Assembly: GCF_029542625.1 (NCBI RefSeq)
Contig: NZ_CP120733.1
Span: forward strand, 2,046,001 to 2,110,000
Length of the DNA stretch: 64,000 nt
Source of the DNA: Tepidibacter hydrothermalis
GTDB taxonomy: Bacteria; Bacillota; Clostridia; Peptostreptococcales; Peptostreptococcaceae
Direction of reading: 5' to 3'
The notes under the pieces are model-generated. The model was not told where the DNA came from, did no database searches, and saw only the letters and a list, made by a program, of their open reading frames with translations. Positions 40,842 through 49,238 of this stretch are shown here, in pieces; position 1 is the first letter of the stretch, and the number at the start of each line of letters is the position of its first letter. The translations under genes and the position numbers were made by a program.

Positions 40842-41744
40842 TTACAATGAACTAGGTTTACATTGTTCTATTTTTGTTATGTCTATGTTCATAAATGTAT
40901 CAAGAATTTCTGAGTCTAATTGCGTTCCAGAAACATCGTTCATAATTTTTATTGCTTCTTCATAGGTTTTACCTTTTCTATACACTCTATCTGTAACTAA
41001 TGCTGAAAAGCAATCTGCAATACCTATAATCTTAGACTCTATTGGAATATCATTACCTTTTATCCCAAAGTATCCGTTACCATCTATATGTTCATGATGA
41101 TAATATACCCAATCACTTATTTTTGCAAAAAGAACATTTGCTTTGATAATATTTTTTCCCATTATAGGATGAGTCTTCATAGTTTCATATTCTTCATAAG
41201 TTAATTTACCTTTTTTTTGAAGTATATGTTCTGGAATTCCTATTTTCCCTATATCATGCAAGTACCCTGCATATTTTAACATATCTTTATTTATTTTCAT
41301 ACTATAAAGTTTAGGTAAATGTTCATATATACATATGCAAAGATTAGCAACATGTTGTGAATGCCCTCTAGTATAAGGATCTCTAGCTTCAATTGTATTG
41401 ACTAAAGCTTTAACTGTATCAAAACTATATATTTTATGTCCAATTTCACTCAGTCTAATTTGTACTATTATTACACTAAAAACAAAAACTGATCCCCCTA
41501 AAAATATAACTGCAATTAGCAAATTTTTAATATAAATATGATTGATAACAAATCCAGCTACTACTATATACCCCACAAAGAAAATTATCATCATCATTAG
41601 ATTAAACTTAATCAATAAAGATATTTTTATTGTTTTATTATTAAAAAATAGAGAATGTTTTAATACCTTTCTATATTGTATTATATTGATTAACATTATC
41701 ACTGAACTAAATAAAATAATAAAGCATATTTTATTGTCTATCAT
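40842..41744 (-). CDS. HD-GYP domain protein, probable c-di-GMP phosphodiesterase
   Basis: A 300-residue protein with four hydrophobic segments in the first 110 residues and a cytoplasmic HD-GYP domain. Metal ligands are visible in RGHSQHVAN, YLHDIGKIGIP, MKTHPIMG, HHEHIDGNGYF and GIADCFSALVTDR. The name-giving GYP is GYF here, an uncommon change in the loop that contacts GGDEF proteins and shapes the active site. The metal-binding set is complete, so hydrolysis of c-di-GMP remains likely. The start follows AAGGAGGTG. Control by its own c-di-GMP riboswitch would make a feedback loop. Confidence 0.93.
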   Translation of the reverse strand: MIDNKICFIILFSSVIMLINIIQYRKVLKHSLFFNNKTIKISLLIKFNLMMMIIFFVGYIVVAGFVINHIYIKNLLIAVIFLGGSVFVFSVIIVQIRLSEIGHKIYSFDTVKALVNTIEARDPYTRGHSQHVANLCICIYEHLPKLYSMKINKDMLKYAGYLHDIGKIGIPEHILQKKGKLTYEEYETMKTHPIMGKNIIKANVLFAKISDWVYYHHEHIDGNGYFGIKGNDIPIESKIIGIADCFSALVTDRVYRKGKTYEEAIKIMNDVSGTQLDSEILDTFMNIDITKIEQCKPSSL

Positions 41745-41791
41745 ATATTACACCTCCTTAACTCCATTTGAACATTATAATTTTCATTTAT

Positions 41792-41894
41792 AAAAAATTC
41801 GCTTCATGCTAATGTATAGCTTTTGTCTTCAACGATACCTAATGGTTTGCGTTGCTCAAAAATAATCCATGCTTATGTTTTTTAATCAATGTTA
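41792..41894 (+). repeat. Dispersed structured repeat, copy 3
   Basis: AAAAATTCGCTTCATGCTAA, then CTTCAACGATACCTAATGG, GCGTTGCTCAAAAATAATCC and TTAATCAATGTTAT. It is the most diverged of the three copies. It sits between the riboswitch terminator and the HD-GYP gene, so it is transcribed (antisense to its + orientation) in that mRNA leader. Confidence 0.65.
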
Positions 41895-41928
41895 TACATA
41901 ATTTTAAAATTATATAATTTTTTGTAAA

Positions 41929-41979
41929 ACAAAAAAATATTACAGCTCCTATAAAACAACAGATGCCATAATATTTTTA
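41929..41979 (-). terminator. Riboswitch expression-platform terminator (HD-GYP)
   Basis: Read leftward: AAATATTATGGCATC, a loop, GCTGTAATATTTTTTTG. It lies about 100 bases after the second c-di-GMP aptamer. Confidence 0.8.
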
Positions 41980-42075
41980 TAATATTACATAATTTTTTAC
42001 TCAGCTCAATAACAAATTATAATATAACCTTAATTCTGTTATATTGCAACTTGTTATTGTACATATGAATAAAAA

Positions 42076-42165
42076 CATATTTTGGCAACCTGGCAATCAT
42101 AGGATTATTAATCCCTTAGACCCATAGCTTTGCGACTCTACTTTTCAATAGATGTGCCTTTTTCA
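42076..42165 (-). promoter_or_regulatory. c-di-GMP-I (GEMM) riboswitch upstream of HD-GYP gene
   Basis: Read leftward: GGCACATCTATTGAAAAGTA (GAAA loop), then GAGTCGCAAAGC, GGGTCTAAGG, CCTATGATTGCCAG and TTGCC. The core is almost identical to the aptamer at 40452-40540, pointing to duplication. The terminator at 41929-41979 is its likely platform. Confidence 0.93.
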
Positions 42166-42455
42166 AATCACTATTAAATTTTCCGCAAAATATTTTCGCA
42201 ATAATGAAATTATATCAGTATTTGTATTTTTTTGTCAATAAACAAAATTTTTTTAGCTTCTACTTATTAAGAATTTTTTAATGTTTCATATTATTCCGTA
42301 TAGAATGTGTTTTTATTCCACCATATTAATACTTTCTTTTGCTTATCTCTAAACGATTTAAATTTAATATATATTATTTCCTGAGAAATATTTATCTTTT
42401 CTTAATTTTGCGAATATTCATTCCAGCTATAACTACTAAATTTTTCATTATTAAC
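42166..42455. other. Intergenic, promoter side of the HD-GYP transcript
   Basis: AT-rich with no reading frame of note. It should hold the leftward promoter for the riboswitch-HD-GYP transcript. Confidence 0.4.
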
Positions 42456-42456
42456 T

Positions 42457-42505
42457 AAAAAAAAGCTGGTTTTAAGCATATCTTAAACCAGCCTTTTTTT
42501 ATGTA
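42457..42505. terminator. Strong bidirectional terminator
   Basis: AAAAAAAGCTGGTTTTAAGC, a short loop, then CTTAAACCAGCCTTTTTTT. With A-run and T-run on either side it works in both directions and ends the leftward gene at 42582. Confidence 0.9.
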
Positions 42506-42581
42506 TTTTAAAGATAAAAAACTACTTTTCTGAAGTTCATACACTTTAATTTATACCCTTTAGAAATGTAAAGGTATATTT

Positions 42582-42989
42582 TCAAAATCCTTGTTCCCTT
42601 AACCACTCTTCTGCTGCTTGTAAAGTATTTACAATTTTAGGTTCCAAATTATTTTTAACTTCTTCTAAGTGCTCTCTTTTTTCGACATGTCCACCTACTA
42701 CTAAAACTACTTTTGCTAAATTATTTTGTGCAAGCCATTCATTATGTTTTTTTATTTCTTCTTCTATCAAAGAAATTTTATAGTACACAGCATTATTACA
42801 TATAGCAAAGCGTTCTCCTTTTAACAAAGGTATAACTTTTTCTTTATATAATTTATGAAAAAGCTCAAAATCATCTTTTTGCCATATACCAGAAGGCTTT
42901 TCATATACTATATTTTTTTTTGTATCTACCATTATATAGCTATGTCCATTTAAAAAATCCAGATAAAATTCTTTTATATTATTTTTCAT
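42582..42989 (-). CDS. Hypothetical soluble protein, STAS/SpoIIAA-like pattern
   Basis: A 135-residue soluble protein with alternating strands and helices (YIMVDTKKNIVYEKPSGIWQ, then FAICNNAVYYK, then KVVLVVGGH, ending with the helix LQAAEEWLREQGF). The layout resembles STAS/SpoIIAA-like proteins, in which a strand carrying the current value is followed by a comparison helix, but no diagnostic motif is present and the call is tentative. It is transcribed alone. Confidence 0.75.
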   Translation of the reverse strand: MKNNIKEFYLDFLNGHSYIMVDTKKNIVYEKPSGIWQKDDFELFHKLYKEKVIPLLKGERFAICNNAVYYKISLIEEEIKKHNEWLAQNNLAKVVLVVGGHVEKREHLEEVKNNLEPKIVNTLQAAEEWLREQGF

Positions 42990-43339
42990 TCCCTATTCAC
43001 CTTATAACTTTTATATTTTTTTATTATTATATTTTATTATATTTTGTGAAATATATAAACTATTTTTTATATATTACTAAATATTTTACCTTTTTCAAAA
43101 AAATAAAAAGCCATAGCAACTAATCAATACTCTCCCTTCAATCTCTTCAAATCAATCAATTCTCATATATATTCAAAAGCCTCACCTTCTTAATTATTAA
43201 ATACAATCCTCAGGGTATGTTGTATGTAACTCTGTTATATAAAATATACTACTTACATTATCATTAGTGTATTTTTATTTATATATGTATTTTTTTATTC
43301 ATGGCAATAATCTAAATATATGAAAGAGTTCTTAATAAG
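42990..43339. other. Intergenic, nothing recognised
   Basis: Very AT-rich, with no convincing gene, repeat or hairpin. It must hold the promoter of the 42582-42989 gene near its left end. Confidence 0.5.
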
Positions 43340-43549
43340 CTACCTCCTTTTATAATTATCTCTATTTTTTTTCATCATACTCAAAGTTTCCAGCAAACAC
43401 TCTGCTTGTGTTCCATGATTGTTTATATAATGATCTACCATTTGTTCTAAATACTCTAATTCATCATCATCTAAAGTACTAGCATTATTTATTAAGTTGG
43501 AAATCCCACTAAATATAGAAAATTTTCCTCCTGCATTTACATCTTTCAT
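43340..43549 (-). CDS. Small hypothetical helical protein
   Basis: A 69-residue soluble protein. The N-terminal 25 residues (VNAGGKFSIFSGISNLINNA) are mixed; the rest is two acidic amphipathic helices (DDDELEYLEQMVDHYINNHG and ECLLETLSMMKKNRDN). AGGAGG precedes the start. No family recognised; the length and helical pattern fit a small regulatory or sporulation-associated protein, which is only a guess. Confidence 0.7.
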   Translation of the reverse strand: MKDVNAGGKFSIFSGISNLINNASTLDDDELEYLEQMVDHYINNHGTQAECLLETLSMMKKNRDNYKRR

Positions 43550-44055
43550 TCCAATACCTCCTATATTTATTATATATAGTAGTATTGACTTGTTTAAGGT
43601 ATTAATTCATGAACTTCATATAACTCACTATACATTATTTGTTTAGCATTTACATTCCAGTAAATGAAACCAATACTAACGCTTACTACAATAGCAGCCA
43701 TTATCTATATATTTCTTTTAAAACCATATGTAATACCATTCCTTTCATAATACTTTCTAACCTAAAATAAATAAGCTCCAATAGTTAAAATTGATTTGCT
43801 TGTATTTTTTTACAACTTTAATTTTTTTCACCATTCTATTTGAAATACATACTATATTTTAGTGTTGTATAGCATAAAATAATCAGTCTGACATCAGAAT
43901 TATTACACTCATTAATAATGCAACGCTTATTTTTTAGTTAATTATATATTTTCAATGTATTCTTTGTGTGTCTATTATTTAATGTTCTATTTTGTATTCC
44001 TATTGCATATATTTATTTTTATATTAATTTCATATTGATAAGGGGGCATTTAAAA
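43550..44055. other. Intergenic with a possible decayed small membrane-protein gene
   Basis: Read leftward, 43760-43610 encodes GITYGFKRNI, a stop (TAG), then IMAAIVVSVSIGFIYWNVNA and KQIMYSELYEVHELIP before a stop. The hydrophobic stretch looks like a genuine membrane anchor, so this may be a small membrane-protein gene broken by a nonsense codon. The rest shows nothing recognisable. Confidence 0.35.
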
Positions 44056-44235
44056 ATGAAAAAGATAGTATTTTATAAAAAATACGATGTAAAAGAAAAT
44101 CTAATTAAATACGAATGTAAAACTATAAATGAATTAGAAGATGCATTAGCTAAAGAATTAAGAAAAAAATATAAGACAGAAACTATAAATATATACAAAA
44201 ACAATAATACGATGATTATTGAGATTATAGAATAA
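44056..44235 (+). CDS. Small hypothetical protein
   Basis: A 59-residue Lys-rich protein starting MKKIVFYKKYDVKENLIKYE, with AAGGGGG eight to nine bases upstream of the ATG at 44056. Longer in-frame starts upstream lack a ribosome site and would add only AT-rich hydrophobic codons. A strand-helix-strand pattern (IVFYKKY; NELEDALAKELRKKY; TMIIEII) suggests a compact single domain. Function unknown. Confidence 0.65.
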   Translation: MKKIVFYKKYDVKENLIKYECKTINELEDALAKELRKKYKTETINIYKNNNTMIIEIIE

Positions 44236-44667
44236 TATTTTTTCAAAAGAAAAAAAGAGATAGTCTTATGACTATAATCCAATTAAAAGCTTCATCTATT
44301 TTTTAGAGTCTATTGGTTATTCTCCATTTCTTCAATTTGAAAGACTAAAATTCTGCTACCATTCCCAGTATACTTACTCCTAGACCCTATCTTTTTATAT
44401 AGGTCAACCTTCCCGTTAAAAATAACACCTTTGTATGGTGTTATTTTTTATTTCCCAAGAAATACATTTCTTAATTTTCTGATTCTTTCCAGTTGTTAAT
44501 ATAGTTAAATTTTCTCTTATATTTGTTAACTTTCCTTGTCTTTTTACTTGCCATGGCATACTAATCTTTTGCATTAATACTATCTAGTAAAATGACACCA
44601 CCCTATTGATAATTCTTTTTATTAATGGTATTATTTGGTTATAACTTTTGTATAAAGGAGAATCCAT
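44236..44667. other. Intergenic with gene remnants and a hairpin terminator
   Basis: A strong hairpin, AAAATAACACC...GGTGTTATTTTTT (about 44422-44451), can terminate in both directions. Read leftward, 44446-44310 stays open and encodes GVIFNGKVDLYKKIGSRSKY, then TGNGSRILVFQIEEMENNQ and a stop; this looks like the tail of a decayed gene. Further right (44553-44470 leftward) a basic 27-residue frame (MASKKTRKVNKYKRKFNYIN...) is also short and unsupported. No intact gene is seen. Confidence 0.4.
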
Positions 44668-44985
44668 ATGAATAATAAATTTTTAAGATTCAAACCAGAT
44701 AATGCTTTTAACCTAATAGAAAATTTATTTGATATAGGAATTTTTTTCTTAATCCCTCCTAGTTTTTTTATAGGAAAGTTTATTGCAATAACTTTTCCTG
44801 CTACAGTTAAAGTTCCATCTCAAAATCCAGGATACTTTACTTTCACATCCAAACCTAATATTTTCTTAGGATTCATTGGTTCTTTAGTAAGTTTCTATTT
44901 ATTTTTGATATTATGGAAAATCACTTGTCAACTTGTGTACATAATTTTTAGAGCTTTAGAAAAATATATAGAATCAAAAGATTAA
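44668..44985 (+). CDS. Hypothetical two-helix membrane protein
   Basis: A 105-residue protein with two membrane helices (about 22-46 and 72-92) separated by a polar loop rich in Pro and Thr (TVKVPSQNPGYFTFTSKPN). AAAGGAG precedes the ATG. Charged residues suggest both ends face the cytoplasm. No family recognised. Confidence 0.75.
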   Translation: MNNKFLRFKPDNAFNLIENLFDIGIFFLIPPSFFIGKFIAITFPATVKVPSQNPGYFTFTSKPNIFLGFIGSLVSFYLFLILWKITCQLVYIIFRALEKYIESKD

Positions 44986-45042
44986 TTTTGACTAATCTAT
45001 AATTTCTATTCATTTTTAATTACTCAATTTACCGATATATTA

Positions 45043-45732
45043 TTAATCATTTAACTCAAGTATTTGTTCTTCTCCCTCTGCAATTTTATCAGTTATGCTG
45101 AATTTTTCTCCATCTTCCACACCTTGCTTATAGACTTGGTTAAATCCCTTAAAATTTGTACCAGTATTTATACTTCCCTTAAATTTCATATCGTTATATC
45201 TATCAATTACAGCTTGATCTTTAACTAGTACTAGACGCCATTCTTGATTAGATATTTTTTGTTTTTCAAATGCAGTTTCTAACCCATCTATGAATCCTAG
45301 AGCATAATCATTTTCTAATCCTTTAGTTGTATTATATTTCTTATAATATTGTGGTCTTAGCTTTTTTACAGTATTATTTATACAATCAATAGCATACTCT
45401 AAAACAATAGTGCATACTGTTACATCTTCATCTTTTCCCATAAAAGCAACTGTATTTTTTCTTCTTGTTTTAAAATAACTATAACATCCAAAATTTTCTG
45501 CTATAACGTAAGCTAATCTACCTTTCCATTTTGCTTTAGTAAAACTTACATTTGTCTTATTCTCTATTACATTTATTTTTGTATTTTTATATTCCTTAAT
45601 TTCTTTAATCGAAAGTTTATGTTTTATTAAAAGCTCTTGAGCTTTAATTAATGCTGACTTGGCTTCATGTTCATTTGAGCTTTCACTTAAAGCAAATAGT
45701 TTCTTAATTTTACTAATTATCTTATTCTTCAT
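45043..45732 (-). CDS. DUF2786-domain protein, phage-like
   Basis: A 229-residue protein. The N-terminal 40 residues (KIKKLFALSESSNEHEAKSA, then LIKAQELLIKHKLS) are a clear DUF2786 domain, which is common in phages and integrated elements. The rest matches the pattern of the domain usually fused to it (FGCYSYFKTRRKNTVAFMGK, DYALGFIDGLETAFE). Function is unknown. Start ATG with GAGAGAGGTGAG upstream. It suggests phage ancestry for part of this region. Confidence 0.88.
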   Translation of the reverse strand: MKNKIISKIKKLFALSESSNEHEAKSALIKAQELLIKHKLSIKEIKEYKNTKINVIENKTNVSFTKAKWKGRLAYVIAENFGCYSYFKTRRKNTVAFMGKDEDVTVCTIVLEYAIDCINNTVKKLRPQYYKKYNTTKGLENDYALGFIDGLETAFEKQKISNQEWRLVLVKDQAVIDRYNDMKFKGSINTGTNFKGFNQVYKQGVEDGEKFSITDKIAEGEEQILELND

Positions 45733-46003
45733 TTTCTCACCTCTCTCTTATTTTATCATTTTATTTTTGTGAATATATGAAAATTTATCGTTACTAAGAT
45801 TACTACTTATAAGAGAATGGCCTTTGATATTTTCTTCTTTTGTAAACAACTTAACTTCTTAGTTCTTAATTACTTTTTTCATACTATGTATATAAATATT
45901 AAAATTATTATTGTTTTAAAAAAATAGTTAGAGATAAAAAATAGCATCTGGTTGGAGCTTAAACATGTCACCTTCGTCTATATAACTTACTGTCTTAATA
46001 TAA

Positions 46004-47089
46004 TTACGTTTTTATTGGTTTATTTTTTATTTCGATCAGAATCCATATAACAATAGGTATAATTACCTCAAAAGGAAAAGAATAATATCTCCATATTGCA
46101 GCAGTCCATTCCCCTAAATCTTTAATATTTTCATGCATTAAACAGGATAAATTCAGCATTAATAATGTAATAGGAGTTATTATAAATCTATAATCATCCA
46201 GTTCAAATACTTTTGCAACTCCTTTACATGCACCTAATAAACATATACTTATTTTGATAAATCCACCCATAAAAAAAACTATAGATATAAGAACTTCCAT
46301 CCTTTGCAAAAAATACCCAATATCTATTCTACTAACAGCCTTATATGCAGGAAAATAAAATGATGCATATGAATCTACTCCTATAGCTAATATTGATGAT
46401 AATGTAGTTATAAGTACTAAGACCCCTCCATTGATTAATCCTATTGCATAAACTCTATACGATGATTTTTTATGTTTTAATGATGAAAAAATAAAACAAA
46501 ACACAACTGTCTCAGCAAACGGAAACGAAAATACTCCAAACGCTCCTTGTATAACAGGTTTGACACCATTGTATAGTATTGGTTCCATATTATTAATACT
46601 ATAATTCGGAATTAATAATGATACAAAAACAATTGATGATACTATAACTACCCAGACACTAACTTCTCCCCATCTACCTAGTACCTCTATACCTTCCTTA
46701 GTTATCCAAGAGCATAAAAAGATAATACATATCATAAGCACAATTTTTGGAGTTGCAGTTATTGAAGTAATAGTAGGAAAGTCACCAAAATCTGTTAAAA
46801 CCAATGTTCCTAAATGAATAGTAAACCAGACATATAACAAACTAATAATTTTCCCGAAGAACTTACCAAATGCCAGTTCTAAAATGTCAAATAAATCTCT
46901 TCCTCTATGAATCGAAAGTATCCTAGAATACAGCATCAATAAAGGAAATACACTTAGAATTGATAATAAAATAGCTAGCCATGCATCTTGTTGTGCTTCT
47001 ACTCCTATTCCAAATAAAAAAGTGCTTCCTCCTATGAACAAGATGATAAGAGATATTGCTTGCTTATCAGAAATAACTTCTTTATTCAT
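46004..47089 (-). CDS. GerAB-type spore germination membrane protein
   Basis: A 361-residue ten-helix membrane protein of the GerAB/amino acid permease-like family, the putative germinant-binding subunit of GerA-type receptors. It begins MNKEVISDKQAISLIILF, the standard start of the family. The start is at 47089; the upstream TTG is part of the TTGGAGG ribosome site. Normally gerAA and gerAC flank gerAB; neither is present here, so it is an orphan that must work with subunits from elsewhere. Family membership is firm; germinant unknown. Confidence 0.9.
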   Translation of the reverse strand: MNKEVISDKQAISLIILFIGGSTFLFGIGVEAQQDAWLAILLSILSVFPLLMLYSRILSIHRGRDLFDILELAFGKFFGKIISLLYVWFTIHLGTLVLTDFGDFPTITSITATPKIVLMICIIFLCSWITKEGIEVLGRWGEVSVWVVIVSSIVFVSLLIPNYSINNMEPILYNGVKPVIQGAFGVFSFPFAETVVFCFIFSSLKHKKSSYRVYAIGLINGGVLVLITTLSSILAIGVDSYASFYFPAYKAVSRIDIGYFLQRMEVLISIVFFMGGFIKISICLLGACKGVAKVFELDDYRFIITPITLLMLNLSCLMHENIKDLGEWTAAIWRYYSFPFEVIIPIVIWILIEIKNKPIKT

Positions 47090-47237
47090 CACATATTCCT
47101 CCAAGAAAGTTTTTAATTATTATTTGCTATATTTACTTAAATATTCGATACTATCCATTATATAAATCGTTGCTTATTTTCATCTTCAAGCGCTTCTTTA
47201 GTGATTTTATTAATTATTCAACTGCTTTAAATAAAAA

Positions 47238-47276
47238 AACACCGTAAAATCCATTTCTGAATAATACGGTGTTTCA
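47238..47276 (-). terminator. Terminator of the 47318-47875 gene
   Basis: Read leftward: AAACACCGTATTATTCAG, loop, TACGGTGTTTTTTT. Confidence 0.85.
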
Positions 47277-47317
47277 ATTAATTTTTAGTTAGCTACAATT
47301 TTACTTAAACTTGCCTT

Positions 47318-47875
47318 CTACGATACAGCCTTAAGTTCTTTTCTTTTTTCCATTTCCATCAGAAACTTTAAATCGTCATCCTCCTCATACTTTTTATATC
47401 GTGCTTTTATGGGTTCATACAAAAAAGTATCTTTTTTGTGAGCATCTATCAATTCTTCTCTTGATACATATTTATACTTTTTCGCTTTATCCTCTTTATA
47501 CAAAATAAAGTTTTCAATTTGATGCATTGTATAATTTTTATTTTGATATGTATACATAGTAGATACAACATCATTCTCCACACTAAAATACTCTTCATAA
47601 ATATAAAATTCTGGCTCTAAAGATGATTCACCAGATTTTATTAATGTTTTCTTCCTATTTTTCATTTCATATATAGAATATTTATATCCGCTTGGATCTG
47701 GAAAAGTCATCTCTATACTTCCGTCAAAATAAAAATGTTCCCCTGTAGTTGTTTTTATGTGTATATGATCACTTTCTCCCCAAGGAACTAGAAGAATTAA
47801 GATTTCAGGAAAACACATGATAGTTAGTATAGCCAATGCTACACTCGCCCCTAAAAATACAGCCAATTTTTTCAT
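47318..47875 (-). CDS. Membrane-anchored hypothetical protein
   Basis: A 185-residue protein with one N-terminal membrane helix (KKLAVFLGASVALAILTIMC) and an external or periplasm-side domain. That domain has alternating short strands (HIHIKTTTGEHFYFDGSIEM) and ends in a charged helix (DDDLKFLMEMEKRKELK). The start is at 47875, where GGAGG lies nine bases upstream; an earlier ATG has no site. No family recognised. Confidence 0.75.
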   Translation of the reverse strand: MKKLAVFLGASVALAILTIMCFPEILILLVPWGESDHIHIKTTTGEHFYFDGSIEMTFPDPSGYKYSIYEMKNRKKTLIKSGESSLEPEFYIYEEYFSVENDVVSTMYTYQNKNYTMHQIENFILYKEDKAKKYKYVSREELIDAHKKDTFLYEPIKARYKKYEEDDDLKFLMEMEKRKELKAVS

Positions 47876-47939
47876 ATCCAATTTCCTCCATTGTCCTATC
47901 TTCATATATCTATAAACTTAATTGACCCATGATATTTTA

Positions 47940-48079
47940 TCATTCATCCAATTCTTTTTCAATATAGTTGTTTTTTATAACTTCTACTCCAAGTTGATTA
48001 TTATCATTTTTCCCCCAAGACCACAATGTACCATCTTTTTTTATTCCTAATATTCCATTATCAAATGTAAATTTTTAAT
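47940..48079 (-). pseudogene. Remnant of an RCC1-repeat (regulator of chromosome condensation-like) gene
   Basis: Read leftward, 43 codons remain open and encode GILGIKKDGTLWSWGKNDNQ followed by LGVEVIKNNYIEKELDE and a stop. KKDGTLWSWGxNxxxQLG is the signature of RCC1-like seven-blade propeller repeats. A stop codon lies directly upstream in frame and there is no start, so it is the 3' fragment of a lost secreted propeller gene. It sits just downstream of a spacer repeat (48119-48222). Confidence 0.75.
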
Positions 48080-48118
48080 ATACTAAACCTAAATTTTTTT
48101 ATGTGTACAATCATATTT

Positions 48119-48222
48119 GTTTTACTATAATATAGAATATCTTAATACTGATTGTATATCTGTGCAATATAAAACAGTAGCTTTGGTTGGCTACTGTTTT
48201 AGTTGTTTATATGTTTATGTAG
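48119..48222 (-). repeat. Terminator-promoter spacer repeat, copy a
   Basis: Read leftward: hairpin AAAACAGTAGCCAACCAAAG, CTACTGTTTTATA, then TTGCACAGATATACAATCAG and ATTATAGTAAAAC. It lies between the uracil-DNA-glycosylase-like gene and the RCC1 remnant. The hairpin would end the former; the last part resembles an extended -10 for the latter. Confidence 0.7.
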
Positions 48223-48294
48223 TTTTCTATGATTGATATATTCTATTCTTACACTTACTAATTTATAAATTTTATTATTAATATTTTGAGACTC

Positions 48295-48975
48295 CTACCA
48301 ATCTAAGTGGTTTTTTATTTCATTAAAAGTACTTAAAAGTTTAGTTCTATTAAAATTCCACCTTCTTGTATGACCCATATATATAATCAATTCAAATTTG
48401 TATTGTAATCTAAGCTCAATTTGATCTTTATCATTTTCAATAATTTCCTGAAATTCTAACTGAGCTGGGTTTTGAAGCACATTACCTGTACAAGCTAAGT
48501 ATGCAAATTCTCCACAAATCAATAAAATTCTAGGTTGAACTAATTGTATTTCATTTCGTATTCTCTCTAAATTATCATTGGAAATTACATCCCTTTTATT
48601 TGGATCTACAAAGTCAGTTGAATCAGGTGAAGATTTAGGCCATCTGGGATAAGAATTAGTACAAGCTATATATTTTTTTCTTAGATTTAAAAAATCATCT
48701 TTAAGGATTAAATTAGTCTCATTTTTTAAAGTTAATTTTTTATATTCATCTCTTAATTTAATAGGCCAAGTAAAACTTTGATTATTATTAAAATTTGCTA
48801 CCCAATTTATATTAAAATTTAATAATGTTCTGTACAAATTGCTTCCCTGATGACCAAAAAGAGGAATACCACTTTCTGCTTCTCTAGGTCCTGGAGCTTC
48901 ATTCATTAATAAAATAGGTATGCTATTAACCATAGTATCATAATGAATATCTACTATCCTCGAGTCATATATCAT
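48295..48975 (-). CDS. Divergent uracil-DNA glycosylase-like protein
   Basis: A 226-residue protein with the fingerprint of the uracil-DNA glycosylase superfamily: LLMNEAPGPREAESGIPLFG, then HQGSNLYRTL (usual GEAPGxxEDxxGxPFxGxAGxLL). A core strand ILLICGEFAY and a C-terminal GHTRRWNFNR, whose His may be the second motif, complete the pattern. The family excises uracil or hypoxanthine; the usual Fe-S cysteines of type 4 enzymes are absent, so specificity is open. It has promoter-like sequence of the spacer type at 49003-49055. A role in accessory DNA repair or defence is possible but unproven. Confidence 0.75.
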   Translation of the reverse strand: MIYDSRIVDIHYDTMVNSIPILLMNEAPGPREAESGIPLFGHQGSNLYRTLLNFNINWVANFNNNQSFTWPIKLRDEYKKLTLKNETNLILKDDFLNLRKKYIACTNSYPRWPKSSPDSTDFVDPNKRDVISNDNLERIRNEIQLVQPRILLICGEFAYLACTGNVLQNPAQLEFQEIIENDKDQIELRLQYKFELIIYMGHTRRWNFNRTKLLSTFNEIKNHLDW

Positions 48976-49002
48976 AAAAAACTCCTTTCCTCAACATTAT
49001 TT

Positions 49003-49056
49003 ATAGTATATTTTACCATATTTCATCCTAATATAGTATATTTTGTATAAATACGT
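49003..49056 (-). repeat. Spacer repeat, promoter half only, copy h
   Basis: Read leftward: CAAAATATACTATATTAGG then ATGAAATATGGTAAAATATA. TGGTAAAAT matches an extended -10. It lacks the hairpin half. It lies 28 bases before the ATG of the glycosylase-like gene. Confidence 0.45.
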
Positions 49057-49238
49057 AATATCTTAAACAACAAAAAGACATAAACCATAAAGATATAAAT
49101 TAAATACACATTTATAGGTTTATGCCTGAAATTTAGTACTTTATTATATTTATTGTTTTGTATACTATAAAACTGTAATCTTATAGTGATATTTACTCAA
49201 CGTAAATTTGAATCATAGAAATTTATAATCTAACTTTT

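Noticed and set aside
45900-46003. Leftward open stretch encoding TVSYIDEGDMFKLQPDAIFY beyond the gerAB stop
   Set aside because: Only about 25 codons, no start, and no link to the gerAB frame without invoking a frameshift; too short to call.
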